Numbered from the stretch's first letter, positions 1-9,865 are shown. The stretch: DNA of 47,442 nucleotides from JANRKG01 sp033763635 (GCA_033763635.1 JANRKG010000480.1:1-47442); one strand, 5' to 3'. Program-made: numbers and translations. Notes: generated by a model not told the origin, from the letters alone.

Positions 1-2
1 GT

Positions 3-572
3 ATCCTCAGCCAATACCTCTCCCTCTGTGTCCATCAACATGCAATTGCAGTGGAAGCAGGGGATTTAGAGACAGCCCGCATGGAGCTAGAAACGGCCCG
101 CCAACTTATTCAGGCAGCAGAACAGGCCATGCAACTTGCAGAATACACCTGTAACGGAGAACATCTTTATGAAGACATGAGTGCTGCATTCCCACCTGGG
201 TTGCAAGTGCAAGTTCCGGTACAACCAGGCTATGCCCAATCACCCTACTTTGCATCAGTTCCCCTGAGAGTGGAACCCGATCGCCCTCTCATCTTCGGCA
301 CTGCGCCTGAACTTTACCAGACTCCGTCCCCAAGCCCTTCCCATCCCCTCTCACCCTATTCTCCTCTGCTGCGCTGGTCGGGTCAGGTCTTTCGGTTCAT
401 TGCTGCAACCATTTTGGGAATTGCGATCGTCTCTTTCCTGTCCCTGATCTTTTCCCAACCAGAAATGGGATCGGTTCTGCTGACCTGGTTCTGGCCGATT
501 GTCTGGCGACTGAGCATCCTGGGGGGAAGTCTCTGGTTTCTGGTAGTTGTTGTAGAATCGCTGAGAAATTAA
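3..572 (+). CDS. Hypothetical C-terminal membrane protein, 5' end outside window
   Basis: The frame is open to the left edge, so the true start is missing; the GTG at 51 is only the first possible start inside the window. The visible part begins with an Ala/Glu/Gln-rich helical stretch (LETARMELETARQ, probably coiled coil), then a Pro-rich linker, then two hydrophobic segments near the C-terminus (about residues 113-135 and 141-170 counted from position 51). This suggests a soluble helical domain anchored by a C-terminal hairpin of two membrane helices. I do not recognise a family. The nitroreductase follows after 30 bp on the same strand and may be co-transcribed. Confidence 0.6.
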   Translation: MLSQYLSLCVHQHAIAVEAGDLETARMELETARQLIQAAEQAMQLAEYTCNGEHLYEDMSAAFPPGLQVQVPVQPGYAQSPYFASVPLRVEPDRPLIFGTAPELYQTPSPSPSHPLSPYSPLLRWSGQVFRFIAATILGIAIVSFLSLIFSQPEMGSVLLTWFWPIVWRLSILGGSLWFLVVVVESLRN

Positions 573-602
573 TCAAGTTCTTTTTTCTGAAGCAATAAAG
601 CG

Positions 603-1199
603 ATGCAAAAAACCGCAGATACCCAGTCCCCGGTTCTCGAAGTCATTCAACAGCGATGGAGTCCGCTTGCCTTTTCCAGCCAGCCTGTTGAAGCGGAAAA
701 AATCTACAGTGTCTTAGAGGCGGCTCGGTGGGCCGCCTCTAGTTACAATGAACAGCCCTGGACTTTCATTGTCACCACTCAGGGCAATCAGGAAGCATAC
801 GATCGCCTCCTCAGTTGTCTGGCAGAAAGCAATCAAACCTGGGCGAAACAGGCTCCCATCCTGATCCTCTCTGTCGCCAAGCTGTTTTTTCAACATAACG
901 GGGTTGAAAATCGCCATGCCTTTCATGATGTGGGACAGGCGACGGCCCACCTTATCCTGCAAGCAACTGCTTTGGGATTATTTGCACACCAGATGGCAGG
1001 ATTTGATGGGAACAAAGCGCGAGAACAGTTTGCTATCCCCGATCGGTATGAGCCTGTTGCCGTAATGGCTCTGGGCTACCCCGGCAACCTGGAAGATTTG
1101 CCCGAAAATTTGCACGATCGCGAACTCAAGCCTCGTTCGCGCAAGCCCGTGTCTGAAGTTGCGATTGGAGGTTCCTGGGGAACGGCTTTATCGCTTTAG
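603..1199 (+). CDS. Nitroreductase family protein (FMN-dependent oxidoreductase)
   Basis: A 198-residue protein of usual nitroreductase length. The N-terminal RWSPLAFSSQPV segment and the ARWAASSYNEQPW segment (about residues 41-53) match the FMN-phosphate-binding region typical of the family. A GxxAHQMAGFD stretch and a C-terminal ALGYPG motif (about residue 156-161) are also family hallmarks. Such enzymes use NAD(P)H to reduce nitro compounds, quinones or other electrophiles in the cytoplasm; the substrate cannot be read from sequence. ATG start at 603. The stop codon TAG is the first part of a heptamer repeat tract that follows. Confidence 0.85.
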   Translation: MQKTADTQSPVLEVIQQRWSPLAFSSQPVEAEKIYSVLEAARWAASSYNEQPWTFIVTTQGNQEAYDRLLSCLAESNQTWAKQAPILILSVAKLFFQHNGVENRHAFHDVGQATAHLILQATALGLFAHQMAGFDGNKAREQFAIPDRYEPVAVMALGYPGNLEDLPENLHDRELKPRSRKPVSEVAIGGSWGTALSL

Positions 1200-1239
1200 G
1201 GAATGGGTGGTAGGGAATGGGTGATAGGGAATAGGGAAT
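1197..1239 (+). repeat. Short tandem repeat of 7-base units (STRR)
   Basis: Six consecutive heptamers alternate TAGGGAA with TGGGTGG/TGGGTGA, ending in two TAGGGAA copies. The first unit contains the nitroreductase stop codon. A partly complementary CACCCATCCCACC follows at about 1241-1253 and could fold back on the repeat. Heptamer repeats of this type are common between genes in filamentous cyanobacteria. Confidence 0.8.
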
Positions 1240-1304
1240 TCACCCATCCCACCTAAACGTTAAGATTGGGAGTAACAAATCTTACTACTCCTCTAGCAAC
1301 TTGT

Positions 1305-1790
1305 ATGGCACACCATTTTCTGGTTTCTGTCGCGTCGATCGCTGTTTTGAGTAGCTTATTCGTGATGTCTGGTAGCCCTGCGAATGCCAATCCCCGTCAG
1401 ACCGTTGCGGCGAAGACTGGTCAGTTAACGGTAGCGATCGAAGGACTCAAAACCATGCGAGGTCAGGTGTGCTTCAGTTTATTTGCCAGCAATCGTGGGT
1501 TTCCTTCAGATAGTAAGCGGGCGGTGCAAAGCCAATGTATTCAAATTGGCACGGCTCCACTCGAAGCAACGTTTAATCAACTCCCTGCCGGAACCTATGC
1601 CGTTGCAGTGCTTCATGACATCAATAGCGATGGAGCCATGAATCAGGGAGCATTCGGTATTCCAACGGAGGGCTTTGGTTTTTCACGTAACCCCGCAGTG
1701 CGGACAAGCCCCCCCAGTTTTGGAGACGCGGCGGTTGTCGTGGCAGGGCCAAGCACAAACATTCGAATCCAGCTACGATATTTATTCTGA
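1305..1790 (+). CDS. Secreted DUF2141 domain protein
   Basis: Starting at the ATG at 1305 gives 161 residues with a Sec signal peptide: a short start MAHH, a hydrophobic run to about residue 20, then an Ala/Asn-rich cleavage region (SPANAN). A TTG at 1266 would add 13 residues and spoil the signal peptide, so the ATG is preferred. The mature part shows the DUF2141 pattern: a beta strand with RGQVCFSLF, then LPAGTYAVAVLHDINSDG and GIPTEGFGFSRNP. Known members are small extracytoplasmic beta proteins without established function. The aldo/keto reductase begins 39 bp downstream on the same strand. Confidence 0.8.
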   Translation: MAHHFLVSVASIAVLSSLFVMSGSPANANPRQTVAAKTGQLTVAIEGLKTMRGQVCFSLFASNRGFPSDSKRAVQSQCIQIGTAPLEATFNQLPAGTYAVAVLHDINSDGAMNQGAFGIPTEGFGFSRNPAVRTSPPSFGDAAVVVAGPSTNIRIQLRYLF

Positions 1791-1829
1791 ACAGAGTATA
1801 TTTAGTTCGGGTCTGAGTATGCTTGGTCA

Positions 1830-2867
1830 ATGCAATATAAACAACTCGGAAATAGTGATCTCCAGGTTTCAGAAATTTGTCTGGGGACAATGACTTTTGG
1901 GCAACAAAATACGATCGCCGAGGCCCATCAACAGCTTGATTATGCGATCGGTCAGGGTGTTAACTTCATTGATACAGCCGAGATGTATCCGGTGCCTCCC
2001 CGTGCAGAAACTCAGGGAGCCACGGAGGAGTTCATCGGGCATTGGCTGGTGCGGCATCCTCGCGATCGGTTGGTAATTGCGACGAAGATTGCAGGTCCAA
2101 ATCGGGGGTTCAAGTGGATTCGAGGGGGCAACCTCTATATCGATCGCCAGAATCTTCAACAAGCCGTTGAAGCAAGTTTGCAGCGCCTTCAGACTGATTA
2201 CATCGACCTTTACCAGATCCACTGGCCCGATCGCTATGTGCCCCTCTTCGGGCGAACCCAGTACGACCCCACCCAGGAACGGGAAACGGTGCCGATCGTT
2301 GAACAATTGACAGCCCTGGCTGAATTGATTCAAGCGGGCAAAATCCGCTATGTAGGATTGAGCAACGAAACCCCCTGGGGAATGGCCCAGTTTTGCCAGA
2401 TTGCCCGTCAAATGAATCTTCCACAGGTCATTACGATCCAGAACGCTTACAACCTACTGAATCGGGTCTTTGAATCGGCCCTGGCAGAAGTCTGTCACCA
2501 TGAAAAAATCGGGTTATTGGCCTACAGCCCCCTTGGATTTGGCATGTTGACCGGAAAGTACTGCCAAGCCCCTGCTCCCCAATCCCGACTTACCCTGTTT
2601 CCTGGCTTTGGGCAACGATACCACAAACCCAATGTTGCAGAGGCCGCAGCGGAATATGCAGCCATTGCCCACCGACATGGTTTGAAACCGTCCGTTCTAG
2701 CGCTTGCTTTTGTAAAAAGCCGCTGGTTTGTCAGTAGTGTCCTGGTAGGAGCAACGACCCTGGAACAATTGCAGGAAAATCTCAGTAGCGTAGAAGTTTC
2801 CTTGAATGAGGCTATCCTGGCGGAGATTGAGACAGTGCATCACCGATATCCGAATCCGGCACCTTAG
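1830..2867 (+). CDS. tas: Aldo/keto reductase, Tas-like
   Basis: A 345-residue NADPH-dependent aldo/keto reductase. The catalytic tetrad is visible: D48 (FIDTAEMY), Y53, K86 (IATKIAG) and H131 (YQIHWPD). The long segment AEMYPVPPRAETQGATEE and the C-terminal HRYPNPAP closely follow my memory of E. coli Tas, so the Tas subgroup is likely; physiological substrate unknown. The stop codon overlaps by 4 bp the stop of the aminotransferase on the opposite strand. Confidence 0.88.
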   Translation: MQYKQLGNSDLQVSEICLGTMTFGQQNTIAEAHQQLDYAIGQGVNFIDTAEMYPVPPRAETQGATEEFIGHWLVRHPRDRLVIATKIAGPNRGFKWIRGGNLYIDRQNLQQAVEASLQRLQTDYIDLYQIHWPDRYVPLFGRTQYDPTQERETVPIVEQLTALAELIQAGKIRYVGLSNETPWGMAQFCQIARQMNLPQVITIQNAYNLLNRVFESALAEVCHHEKIGLLAYSPLGFGMLTGKYCQAPAPQSRLTLFPGFGQRYHKPNVAEAAAEYAAIAHRHGLKPSVLALAFVKSRWFVSSVLVGATTLEQLQENLSSVEVSLNEAILAEIETVHHRYPNPAP

Positions 2868-4006
2868 GGTAACACTTGCTTCAAAGCCCCCACTAACCGA
2901 TCAACGCTTTCAGGTCGGCTGTTGAAGCCCATTAGCCCCACCCGCCAAACTTTTCCAGCTAGTTCTCCCAGGCCGCCCCCTACTTCAATTCCGTGTTCTA
3001 GCAATAATTGCCGTTGAATGGCTTTTCCATCCACACCATCTGGAATGCGAACGGTGGTTAAGGTTGGCAGACGGTAGGCGCGATCGACGTGCAGGGTTAG
3101 TCCTAACGCTTCCAGACTTTGCCACAGATATTCTGCATTTTTTTGGTGTCGTTGCCAGCAGACTTCCAGCCCCTCTTCAGCAATCAGGCGGAGGGCTTCC
3201 CGCAAACCGTAATACAGATTAATGGGAGCCGTATGGTGATAAACCCGTTCCGGTCCCCAATACTTACCTAGTAACGTTATATCGAGATACCAGTTCGGAA
3301 CTTTGGCGGGTCGCTGTTGCAACTTCTCCATCGCACGGGGACTGATGGTAAAGGGGGAGGCTCCAGGCGAACACCCCAACCCTTTTTGGCTACAGCTATA
3401 GGCCAGATCCACACCCCACTGATCCAGATAGATGGGCACTCCCCCCAGGCTAGTGACCGTATCGATCAACAGCAGACAGCCAAACTCCCGGCACAACTCC
3501 CCCACGCCTTCCATCGGTTGACAGGCTCCTGTCGAGGTTTCGGCATGAACCAGAGCTAACACCTGGGGACGATGTTCCGCCACCGCTGCCCGCAGTTCCT
3601 CCAGGGAAAACACCTCACCCCAGGGTTTGGAGATCGTCCGCACCTCTGCCCCGTACCGTCCTGCCATATCCACCAGCCGATTCCCGAAGTACCCTGTGAC
3701 TCCCACCAGTACCCGATCGCCCGAAATCACCCCATTGGCGATCGTTGCTTCCATTGCGGCGGTTCCGGTTCCACTAACGGCGATCGTCAGGGGGTTCTCG
3801 GTCTGCCACACGTAGCACAACAGGGATTGAATTTCATCCATCAGTTGCAAAAAGGCGGGGTCGAGATGGCCTACAGGCGGGGTACTCATTGCTTGCAAAA
3901 CCGCAGGGTGAGCATTGGAGGGACCCGGACCCAACAGCAAGCGAGGTGGAATGGATAGGGGTTCAAGGGAAAGCTTCTGGCGATCGTTCAAGGTGGAGGA
4001 AACCAT
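2864..4006 (-). CDS. Class V aminotransferase (alanine/serine-glyoxylate type)
   Basis: A 380-residue PLP enzyme of fold type I, class V. Visible features are the N-terminal LLLGPGPSNAHPAVLQAM, the SGTGTAAMEA phosphate-binding loop (about residues 78-86), D182 in LLLIDTVTSLGG (PLP ring nitrogen) and the Schiff-base lysine K208 in YSCSQKGL. The family transfers amino groups from alanine or serine to glyoxylate, consistent with photorespiratory glycine formation in cyanobacteria. Close homologues carry an old misleading label as soluble hydrogenase 42 kDa subunit. ATG start at 4006. The exact amino donor is inferred, not shown. Confidence 0.88.
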   Translation of the reverse strand: MVSSTLNDRQKLSLEPLSIPPRLLLGPGPSNAHPAVLQAMSTPPVGHLDPAFLQLMDEIQSLLCYVWQTENPLTIAVSGTGTAAMEATIANGVISGDRVLVGVTGYFGNRLVDMAGRYGAEVRTISKPWGEVFSLEELRAAVAEHRPQVLALVHAETSTGACQPMEGVGELCREFGCLLLIDTVTSLGGVPIYLDQWGVDLAYSCSQKGLGCSPGASPFTISPRAMEKLQQRPAKVPNWYLDITLLGKYWGPERVYHHTAPINLYYGLREALRLIAEEGLEVCWQRHQKNAEYLWQSLEALGLTLHVDRAYRLPTLTTVRIPDGVDGKAIQRQLLLEHGIEVGGGLGELAGKVWRVGLMGFNSRPESVDRLVGALKQVLP

Positions 4007-4297
4007 AAAGAATAATTGAAATCTTGATTCATTAAGATCCCATCATAGAATCTGGCGAGGTAGGAAACATCTTTCCAATCAGGAATGATGGGATAGATGG
4101 CTGTCTGGTCATGTTTCAAAAAGGTACGATTTTAAACTTTTAGAACCTAGAAGCTTCTTTTGGAGCATGGGGGAAAGTGAAAAGTTTGGTAAAATTTTGC
4201 AACTTGGCTCATCAACAACCCATTCCATCGTCTCTACCACGATCGGACACCTGATCCAACCCCATGCAGGGACAGTTGTTGGACTCTTACAGGCATT

Positions 4298-7200
4298 ATG
4301 AACAGCACTTCTTCCCAGACTGAAGCAACCCGTCAGGCATTGGTGAAGGTTTACCGCAACCTTCCTGCATTAGAGAAGGCGATCGTCCAGCTATTCTCAG
4401 TGATTTACGAGCCGATCAACCGCACAACTTTCGTGAACTGCTGGAATCACATTGAAGCAAAGGATTGGGGAGAAAAACGCTTTACCGCTCCAACGATGAA
4501 GCCCTATCTCGATCGCCTTCTGGAGTTAGGGATTCTCCTTCAACCCCCTGGTCTGGGTCCGCAATGCAATCCTCTCATTGTGGAAGTCGCAACCCGTAAT
4601 GCCGTCCAGATGGGGCGATTTGAAACATTCGTGGCTGCGGTCGAGAAAGGATCGCCCCTGCCCCAGCATTGGACAAAGACCGGAGCTTATGTTTTTGCAA
4701 CCGATCGCCAGTTGATTCGAGTCGTGCGAATTGGTCTCTACCGCAAAGATATCAAGTTCATCAATAAACAACTGGAGGACTATTACAAATACACCTATCA
4801 ACGGGACAAAATTAGCCTCCATGAAATTATTCAAGAGGTCTGCGATAATCCCTTCGATGCCGAGTGGTTCCGGACCCTCCCCCCTGAACTATTCGAGATT
4901 GCGATTCTCAGCATCATCAATAATTCTCTCATCAACCTCACTCCTTCTGGAGAAGCTTTGCAGCTTTTGCAGGAAAGGTGTGCAAATCTGAAAAGCCCCC
5001 CGTCGATTGTGCTGTATGGGATTTTAGTGGAGCAGTTGATTTGCCGGGGACAGTTACAAACGGCCCAGAAGGTGTTAGACCAATTTCCGGCCCCCTATCA
5101 AGACCATGCTGATTCTCTGCGGGGTTGGCTGGCGTTTCTGCAAGGAAATGATGGAAAGGCGATCGAAGCTTACCGCCTCGGTCTGCAAGTCCTGAAAAAG
5201 GGAACGGGCAAACGTAAGCTCTTTTATCAGGGCATGGCTGGCTTATTTTTTGTGATGGCCCTTCTGAAAGAAGGATCGGCGGCCTCCCTCAAAGAAGCGG
5301 AGGATTATTGCAGTATTGCCAAACAGGCGCGGCACTGGCTCAGTTCTACCTACCTGGCGTTAGAGAACGTCCTCAAAGTGCAACAGGGGGATCTGGTTCG
5401 GAAGGATTGGATGGTGAATATGTCGATCGCTTCCTATGAAGCGGGGAACAGTATCGAAACGCTGTTCTGCTCCCTCTGTCTTTATTGGGTGGATGCAGAG
5501 AAGGCCAAAAAACATTTGCCTCGCCTTTTAGAACCCTATTACGAGCAAGCGGAGGCCGCAGCATTTAACTGGCTGGCGAAGACGGCAGGCGAGATCGTGA
5601 CTCGCCTGAAACCACGCAGTCCTATGACAAAGCGATCTTCCGCTTTGTCCCTGCAAGGCAGTCCTCGTTCCTTAGTCGATTTAATTCAGCCCCAGGAAGC
5701 GTGGGAGCTTTGCTTGAATGCGTTAATGAGTTTGCAAAAGGAGCCAGCCCCAACTCCTGACAAATCAGTTGCCACTCAGCGGTTGGCCTGGATGGTGACG
5801 TTTTATCCCAGTGGATGTACGTTGCAGCCACGAGAGCAATCCCTGTCGGCTAAAGGGGAGTGGGGCAAGGGCCGTCCGATCGCCCTGAAACGGCTAAAAA
5901 GCAATCCGGGTGAATTTGATTACCTGACTCCCCAGGATTTGCGGGTGTGTTCCCACATCAAGTCCTATACGCACGGCTGGCGTAATCAAGTAGATTACAT
6001 GTTTGGAGAACGAGCAATCCTGGACCTGATCGGTCATCCCTATGTCTTCTGGGAAGAATCCCCCACAACACGGATTGAAGTGGTGAAGGGCGAACCGGAG
6101 TTGCTGGTGAAGAAGGGCAAGGGGGATGTATTGACGCTTCAGTTCTCTCCCCAGTTGAAGGACAAAAACCCAATTATTGTGAAGGAAAGCCCGACTCGCT
6201 TAAAAGTCATTGAGATCACGCCAGAACATCGTCGGATTGCAGAAATTTTGGGGCAGCAAAATCGGCTGGAAGTTCCGGCAGGGGCAAAGGAGCGAGTATT
6301 AGGAGCGATTAATGCAGTCTCCAGTGTCGTTACAGTGCATTCGGACATTGGCGGTGGGGTTGCCAGTGAAGAAGTTCCTGCGGATGCCCATCCCCATATT
6401 CATCTCTTACCTGCGGGCACAGGGTTGAAGGTGGCAGTGCTGGCCCGTCCTTTTGCCCAGGCTGGACCCTACTACCGTCCGGGAACGGGGGGGGAAACGG
6501 TGCTGGCAGAAGTGGACGGAAAACGGCTGCAAACCACCCGCAATTTGAAGGAAGAGAAGAAACTGGCGAATGCGGCGATCGCATCCTGTTCCACGTTGGC
6601 AGAGTACGAACGGCAGGACAATGAGTGGCTGGTGGAAGACCCGGAGGATTGTCTGGAACTTTTGCTGGAGTTGCAGGGGTTAGGGGATCAGGCGGTGGTG
6701 GAATGGCCCGAAGGGGAAAAAATGCGGGTCAATTATCAGGCGGACCTGAAAAATTTCAAGATGTCGATCAAACGCCAGAACGATTGGTTCGCAACGGAAG
6801 GGGAGTTGCAGATCGGCAGCGATCGGGTTCTCGATATGCAACAACTCATGCAACTGCTAGAACAAACCCCCAGCCGCTTTATTCCCCTCGGCGATGGGCA
6901 ATTCCTTGCCCTGACCCAGGAGCTTCGCAAACGGTTGGACGAGTTGCGGGCTTTTTCGGAGCGATCGGGCAAGAACTTGAAACTCCATCCCCTGGCGGCG
7001 GTTGCCGTTGAGGATTGGATGGAGGAGGTGGGCACCCTCAAGGCAGACAAATACTGGAAATCCCACATTAGCCGCCTGAAGGAAGTGCAGAACCTTGACC
7101 CCAAACTGCCTTCCACCCTGCAAGCGGACCTGCGCGATTATCAGCTTGACGGCTTCCGCTGGCTGGCAAGACTGGCCCACTGGGGGGTAGGGGCTTGTCT

Positions 7201-8506
7201 AGCGGATGATATGGGCCTTGGCAAGACGGTGCAAGCACTGGCGTTGATCCTGACCCGTGCCCCGGAAGGCCCAACGTTGATTGTCGCTCCCACATCAGTC
7301 GGGATGAACTGGATTAGCGAAGCGCAGCGATTTGCTCCAACGCTGAACCCGATGCAGTTTGGCAGTGGCGATCGACAAAAACTTCTCGATCAACTGCAAC
7401 CCTTCGATCTCCTGGTCTGTACCTATGGTCTCCTGCAACAGGATGAAGTGGCGGAGATGCTGGCAAAGGTGAAATGGCAGACGATCGTATTAGATGAAGC
7501 TCAGTCCATCAAAAACTTTGCCACTAAACGATCCCAGGCGGCAATGAATTTGCAGGGGGGCTTCAAGTTGCTAACGACCGGAACCCCGATCGAAAACCAT
7601 CTGGGGGAACTGTGGAATCTCTTCCGGTTTATCAATCCGGGATTGTTGGGTTCCCTGGAGAGTTTCAACCAGCGATTTGCAAACCCGATCGAACGCTATG
7701 GGGATCAGCAAGCTCGTACTTGCTTGAAAAAGCTGATCCAACCGTTCATCCTGCGTCGTACCAAGAATCAGGTCTTGCAAGAACTGCCCTCCCGGACGGA
7801 AATTCTGCTACAAGTGGAACTGAGTCAGCAAGAGATGGCGTTCTACGAGGCTCTGCGGCGAGAGGCGATTACGAAGCTTTCTGAAAGTGATGCAGCGGCC
7901 GGGGCAAAACATCTGCAAGTGCTGGCAGAAATTATGAAACTCCGACGGGCTTGTTGCAATACAGGGTTAGTCAAGCCTGAATTGGCGTTGCCCAGTTCTA
8001 AGCTCAATCTGTTTGGAGAAGTGCTGGCGGAACTCCTGGAGAACAAACATAAAGCCTTGGTCTTCAGTCAGTTTGTGGACCACTTACACCTGATTCGCAA
8101 CTACCTGGATCAGCAAAAAGTGAGCTATCAATATCTGGATGGCAGCACTCCTGCAAACGAACGAAAGAAGCGGGTGAACGCGTTTCAGGCCGGAGAGGGA
8201 GATGTGTTTCTAATTAGTCTAAAAGCTGGGGGAACTGGGTTAAACCTGACGGCCGCCGACTACGTAATTCACATGGACCCCTGGTGGAATCCAGCGGTTG
8301 AAGACCAGGCCAGCGATCGAGCGCACCGCATCGGGCAACAACGCCCTGTGACGATTTACCGTTTAGTAGCGAAACATACGATCGAAGAAAAGATCGTAGA
8401 CCTGCACCAGCACAAACGGGATTTGGCGGATAGTCTGCTAGAAGGTACTGAAATGAGCGGCAAGATCTCGACGGAGGAATTGTTGCGCTTAATCAGTGAA
8501 GGGTAA
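4298..8506 (+). CDS. SNF2-family DNA-dependent ATPase with long N-terminal region
   Basis: A 1402-residue protein. The C-terminal third is a SNF2 (superfamily 2) motor: Walker A LADDMGLGKT with K976, DEAQ box at 1066-1069, motif III LTTGTPIENH, and motif VI DRAHRIGQ at 1340-1347. The first ~950 residues match no domain I can name. They include helical repeat-like segments (GWLAFLQGNDGKAIEAYRLGL near residue 280) and a region ahead of the motor (AEVDGKRLQTTRNLKEEKK; LVEDPEDCLELLLELQGLG) that long bacterial SNF2 proteins often share. Such motors translocate on duplex DNA and remodel bound proteins. It stands alone, facing a kinase gene tail to tail with 9 bp between. The 291 bp upstream hold no gene and no promoter I can call. 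Confidence 0.9.
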   Translation: MNSTSSQTEATRQALVKVYRNLPALEKAIVQLFSVIYEPINRTTFVNCWNHIEAKDWGEKRFTAPTMKPYLDRLLELGILLQPPGLGPQCNPLIVEVATRNAVQMGRFETFVAAVEKGSPLPQHWTKTGAYVFATDRQLIRVVRIGLYRKDIKFINKQLEDYYKYTYQRDKISLHEIIQEVCDNPFDAEWFRTLPPELFEIAILSIINNSLINLTPSGEALQLLQERCANLKSPPSIVLYGILVEQLICRGQLQTAQKVLDQFPAPYQDHADSLRGWLAFLQGNDGKAIEAYRLGLQVLKKGTGKRKLFYQGMAGLFFVMALLKEGSAASLKEAEDYCSIAKQARHWLSSTYLALENVLKVQQGDLVRKDWMVNMSIASYEAGNSIETLFCSLCLYWVDAEKAKKHLPRLLEPYYEQAEAAAFNWLAKTAGEIVTRLKPRSPMTKRSSALSLQGSPRSLVDLIQPQEAWELCLNALMSLQKEPAPTPDKSVATQRLAWMVTFYPSGCTLQPREQSLSAKGEWGKGRPIALKRLKSNPGEFDYLTPQDLRVCSHIKSYTHGWRNQVDYMFGERAILDLIGHPYVFWEESPTTRIEVVKGEPELLVKKGKGDVLTLQFSPQLKDKNPIIVKESPTRLKVIEITPEHRRIAEILGQQNRLEVPAGAKERVLGAINAVSSVVTVHSDIGGGVASEEVPADAHPHIHLLPAGTGLKVAVLARPFAQAGPYYRPGTGGETVLAEVDGKRLQTTRNLKEEKKLANAAIASCSTLAEYERQDNEWLVEDPEDCLELLLELQGLGDQAVVEWPEGEKMRVNYQADLKNFKMSIKRQNDWFATEGELQIGSDRVLDMQQLMQLLEQTPSRFIPLGDGQFLALTQELRKRLDELRAFSERSGKNLKLHPLAAVAVEDWMEEVGTLKADKYWKSHISRLKEVQNLDPKLPSTLQADLRDYQLDGFRWLARLAHWGVGACLADDMGLGKTVQALALILTRAPEGPTLIVAPTSVGMNWISEAQRFAPTLNPMQFGSGDRQKLLDQLQPFDLLVCTYGLLQQDEVAEMLAKVKWQTIVLDEAQSIKNFATKRSQAAMNLQGGFKLLTTGTPIENHLGELWNLFRFINPGLLGSLESFNQRFANPIERYGDQQARTCLKKLIQPFILRRTKNQVLQELPSRTEILLQVELSQQEMAFYEALRREAITKLSESDAAAGAKHLQVLAEIMKLRRACCNTGLVKPELALPSSKLNLFGEVLAELLENKHKALVFSQFVDHLHLIRNYLDQQKVSYQYLDGSTPANERKKRVNAFQAGEGDVFLISLKAGGTGLNLTAADYVIHMDPWWNPAVEDQASDRAHRIGQQRPVTIYRLVAKHTIEEKIVDLHQHKRDLADSLLEGTEMSGKISTEELLRLISEG

Positions 8507-8515
8507 ACACCAGCT

Positions 8516-9592
8516 TTAGAGGGGAAAGAACTTCTGCGATCGTAATTGTCGAATCTTAATCCGATCGCGCCAGTCTCGAATCGATCGCGCTGCCCGCTCG
8601 TTAGGAGTCAGATACCTGTCTCCCTCTGGTTCGGATCGATTTAGTTCAACTAAAGGATGCGGCTGATGGGTTAAACAGGGTGACAGGTTATCTAAATAGG
8701 GTTCAAGATTCAAAGACCTGAGAATTTCATCGGCAGAATGATAACGTTCCGCGAGGGAAATCCTGAGCATCTTTGTGATCACCCGCGCAAAGTGGTCGCT
8801 AACCTCAACCAGGTGTTGCCAACTGGTTTCACCCGTTTGGGAATCATAGTCGTACTGAAGTGGGGCTGCGCCTGTTAGCAGGTAGAGACAGGTTAACCCC
8901 AGAGCATACAGATCACTGGCAAAAACCGGACGCATGGCAATCTGCTCAGGAGGTGCAAAGCCGATCGTTCCGACAAAATGGGTTGTGGAAGCTTCCATGT
9001 CAGACACCCCAATCTGCCCCACCCGCTCCTTCACAGCTCCAAAATCAATCAATACGAGACGACCATCATCATGGCAACGAATTAAATTCTGAGGTTTGAT
9101 GTCCCGGTGGATAATGCGGTTCCGATGGAGAAATTGGAGTAATGGGAGAATCTGCCGTAAAAATTCTTTCACAGCCTGTTCAGACCAGGGACCCGATCGC
9201 TGCACTTCCCGCGCCAGAGTTGCCCCCCGCACATACTCCTGGACGAGATAAAATTCACTATCAATCTCAAAGTAATCCAGTAAGCGGGGAATCTGGGCAT
9301 GGCTTCCCAGCTTACTGAGCATTTCTGCTTCTCGATAAAAGCGCAGACGGGCATTTTCCAACGCCATCGCATTTTGAATCTTCGGACAGAGTTGCTTAAC
9401 AACACACAGGGGGCTACAGGGGAGGTACAGATCACGGGCAAGATACGTCACCCCAAAGCCACCGCGCCCTAAAGTCCGCAACACGCGATAACGATCCTTT
9501 AGAAAGGAAGGCGTATTTCTACCGTGCTGCGATCGGGTATGGGATAACACGGAAGAGCTTGAGTTGGATGAGTCGTCTACTACAAGTTTCAT
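8516..9592 (-). CDS. Serine/threonine protein kinase (Hanks type)
   Basis: From the ATG at 9592 the protein has 358 residues; an AGGAGG ribosome site lies 3 bases upstream of it. A TTG at 9628 would add 12 residues but is less likely. Kinase motifs: glycine loop GRGGFG (42-47), VVKQ lysine K66, helix-C Glu about E88, HRDIKPQN (162-169), DFG (183-185) and APPE (213-216), so catalysis looks intact. A Ser-rich N-terminal tail (SSNSSSSVLSHTRS) could be autophosphorylated. There is no membrane segment or sensor domain; the last ~70 residues are an undefined basic tail. Cytoplasmic; substrate unknown. Confidence 0.88.
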   Translation of the reverse strand: MKLVVDDSSNSSSSVLSHTRSQHGRNTPSFLKDRYRVLRTLGRGGFGVTYLARDLYLPCSPLCVVKQLCPKIQNAMALENARLRFYREAEMLSKLGSHAQIPRLLDYFEIDSEFYLVQEYVRGATLAREVQRSGPWSEQAVKEFLRQILPLLQFLHRNRIIHRDIKPQNLIRCHDDGRLVLIDFGAVKERVGQIGVSDMEASTTHFVGTIGFAPPEQIAMRPVFASDLYALGLTCLYLLTGAAPLQYDYDSQTGETSWQHLVEVSDHFARVITKMLRISLAERYHSADEILRSLNLEPYLDNLSPCLTHQPHPLVELNRSEPEGDRYLTPNERAARSIRDWRDRIKIRQLRSQKFFPL

Positions 9593-9806
9593 CGGCCTCC
9601 TGCGGATGACATACCGCACCCCTGGCAAACTTCATATCATCTTAACTATTTGCTTTGCCCGATTTGATACCAGGTCCGCATCAGCTAAAGGGTTCTAATC
9701 TCCTTCCAGTCTAAACGCATCCCCTCGCTCTTTGCGAATTCTTTAAGGAGGAAATCAATATTTACCGAGCATCTATTGCAAGGCTTAGATGGGATCGAAA
9801 GGAATC

Positions 9807-9865
9807 GGTCATCGGTAACAGGTCATCGCAACTGACTGGCTTACCTGTTCCCCATGCCCTATCAC
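9807..9865 (+). repeat. Degenerate heptamer repeat tract
   Basis: Heptamers GGTCATC, GGTAACA and GGTCATC follow one another at 9807-9827. After a short gap, C-rich 7-base units (CCCCATG, CCCTATC, ACCTAAT) run into the prfB stop. The two parts are partly complementary (AACAGGT against ACCTGTT) and may form a hairpin downstream of prfB. Same class as the heptamer tracts elsewhere in the window. Confidence 0.5.

Noticed and set aside
1869..2411. 180-codon minus-strand frame
   Set aside because: Entirely antisense to the aldo/keto reductase, which has a full set of catalytic residues.
9740..9865. A strong AAGGAGG site at about 9745 suggesting a small gene
   Set aside because: No ATG, GTG or TTG at a suitable distance opens a plausible frame.
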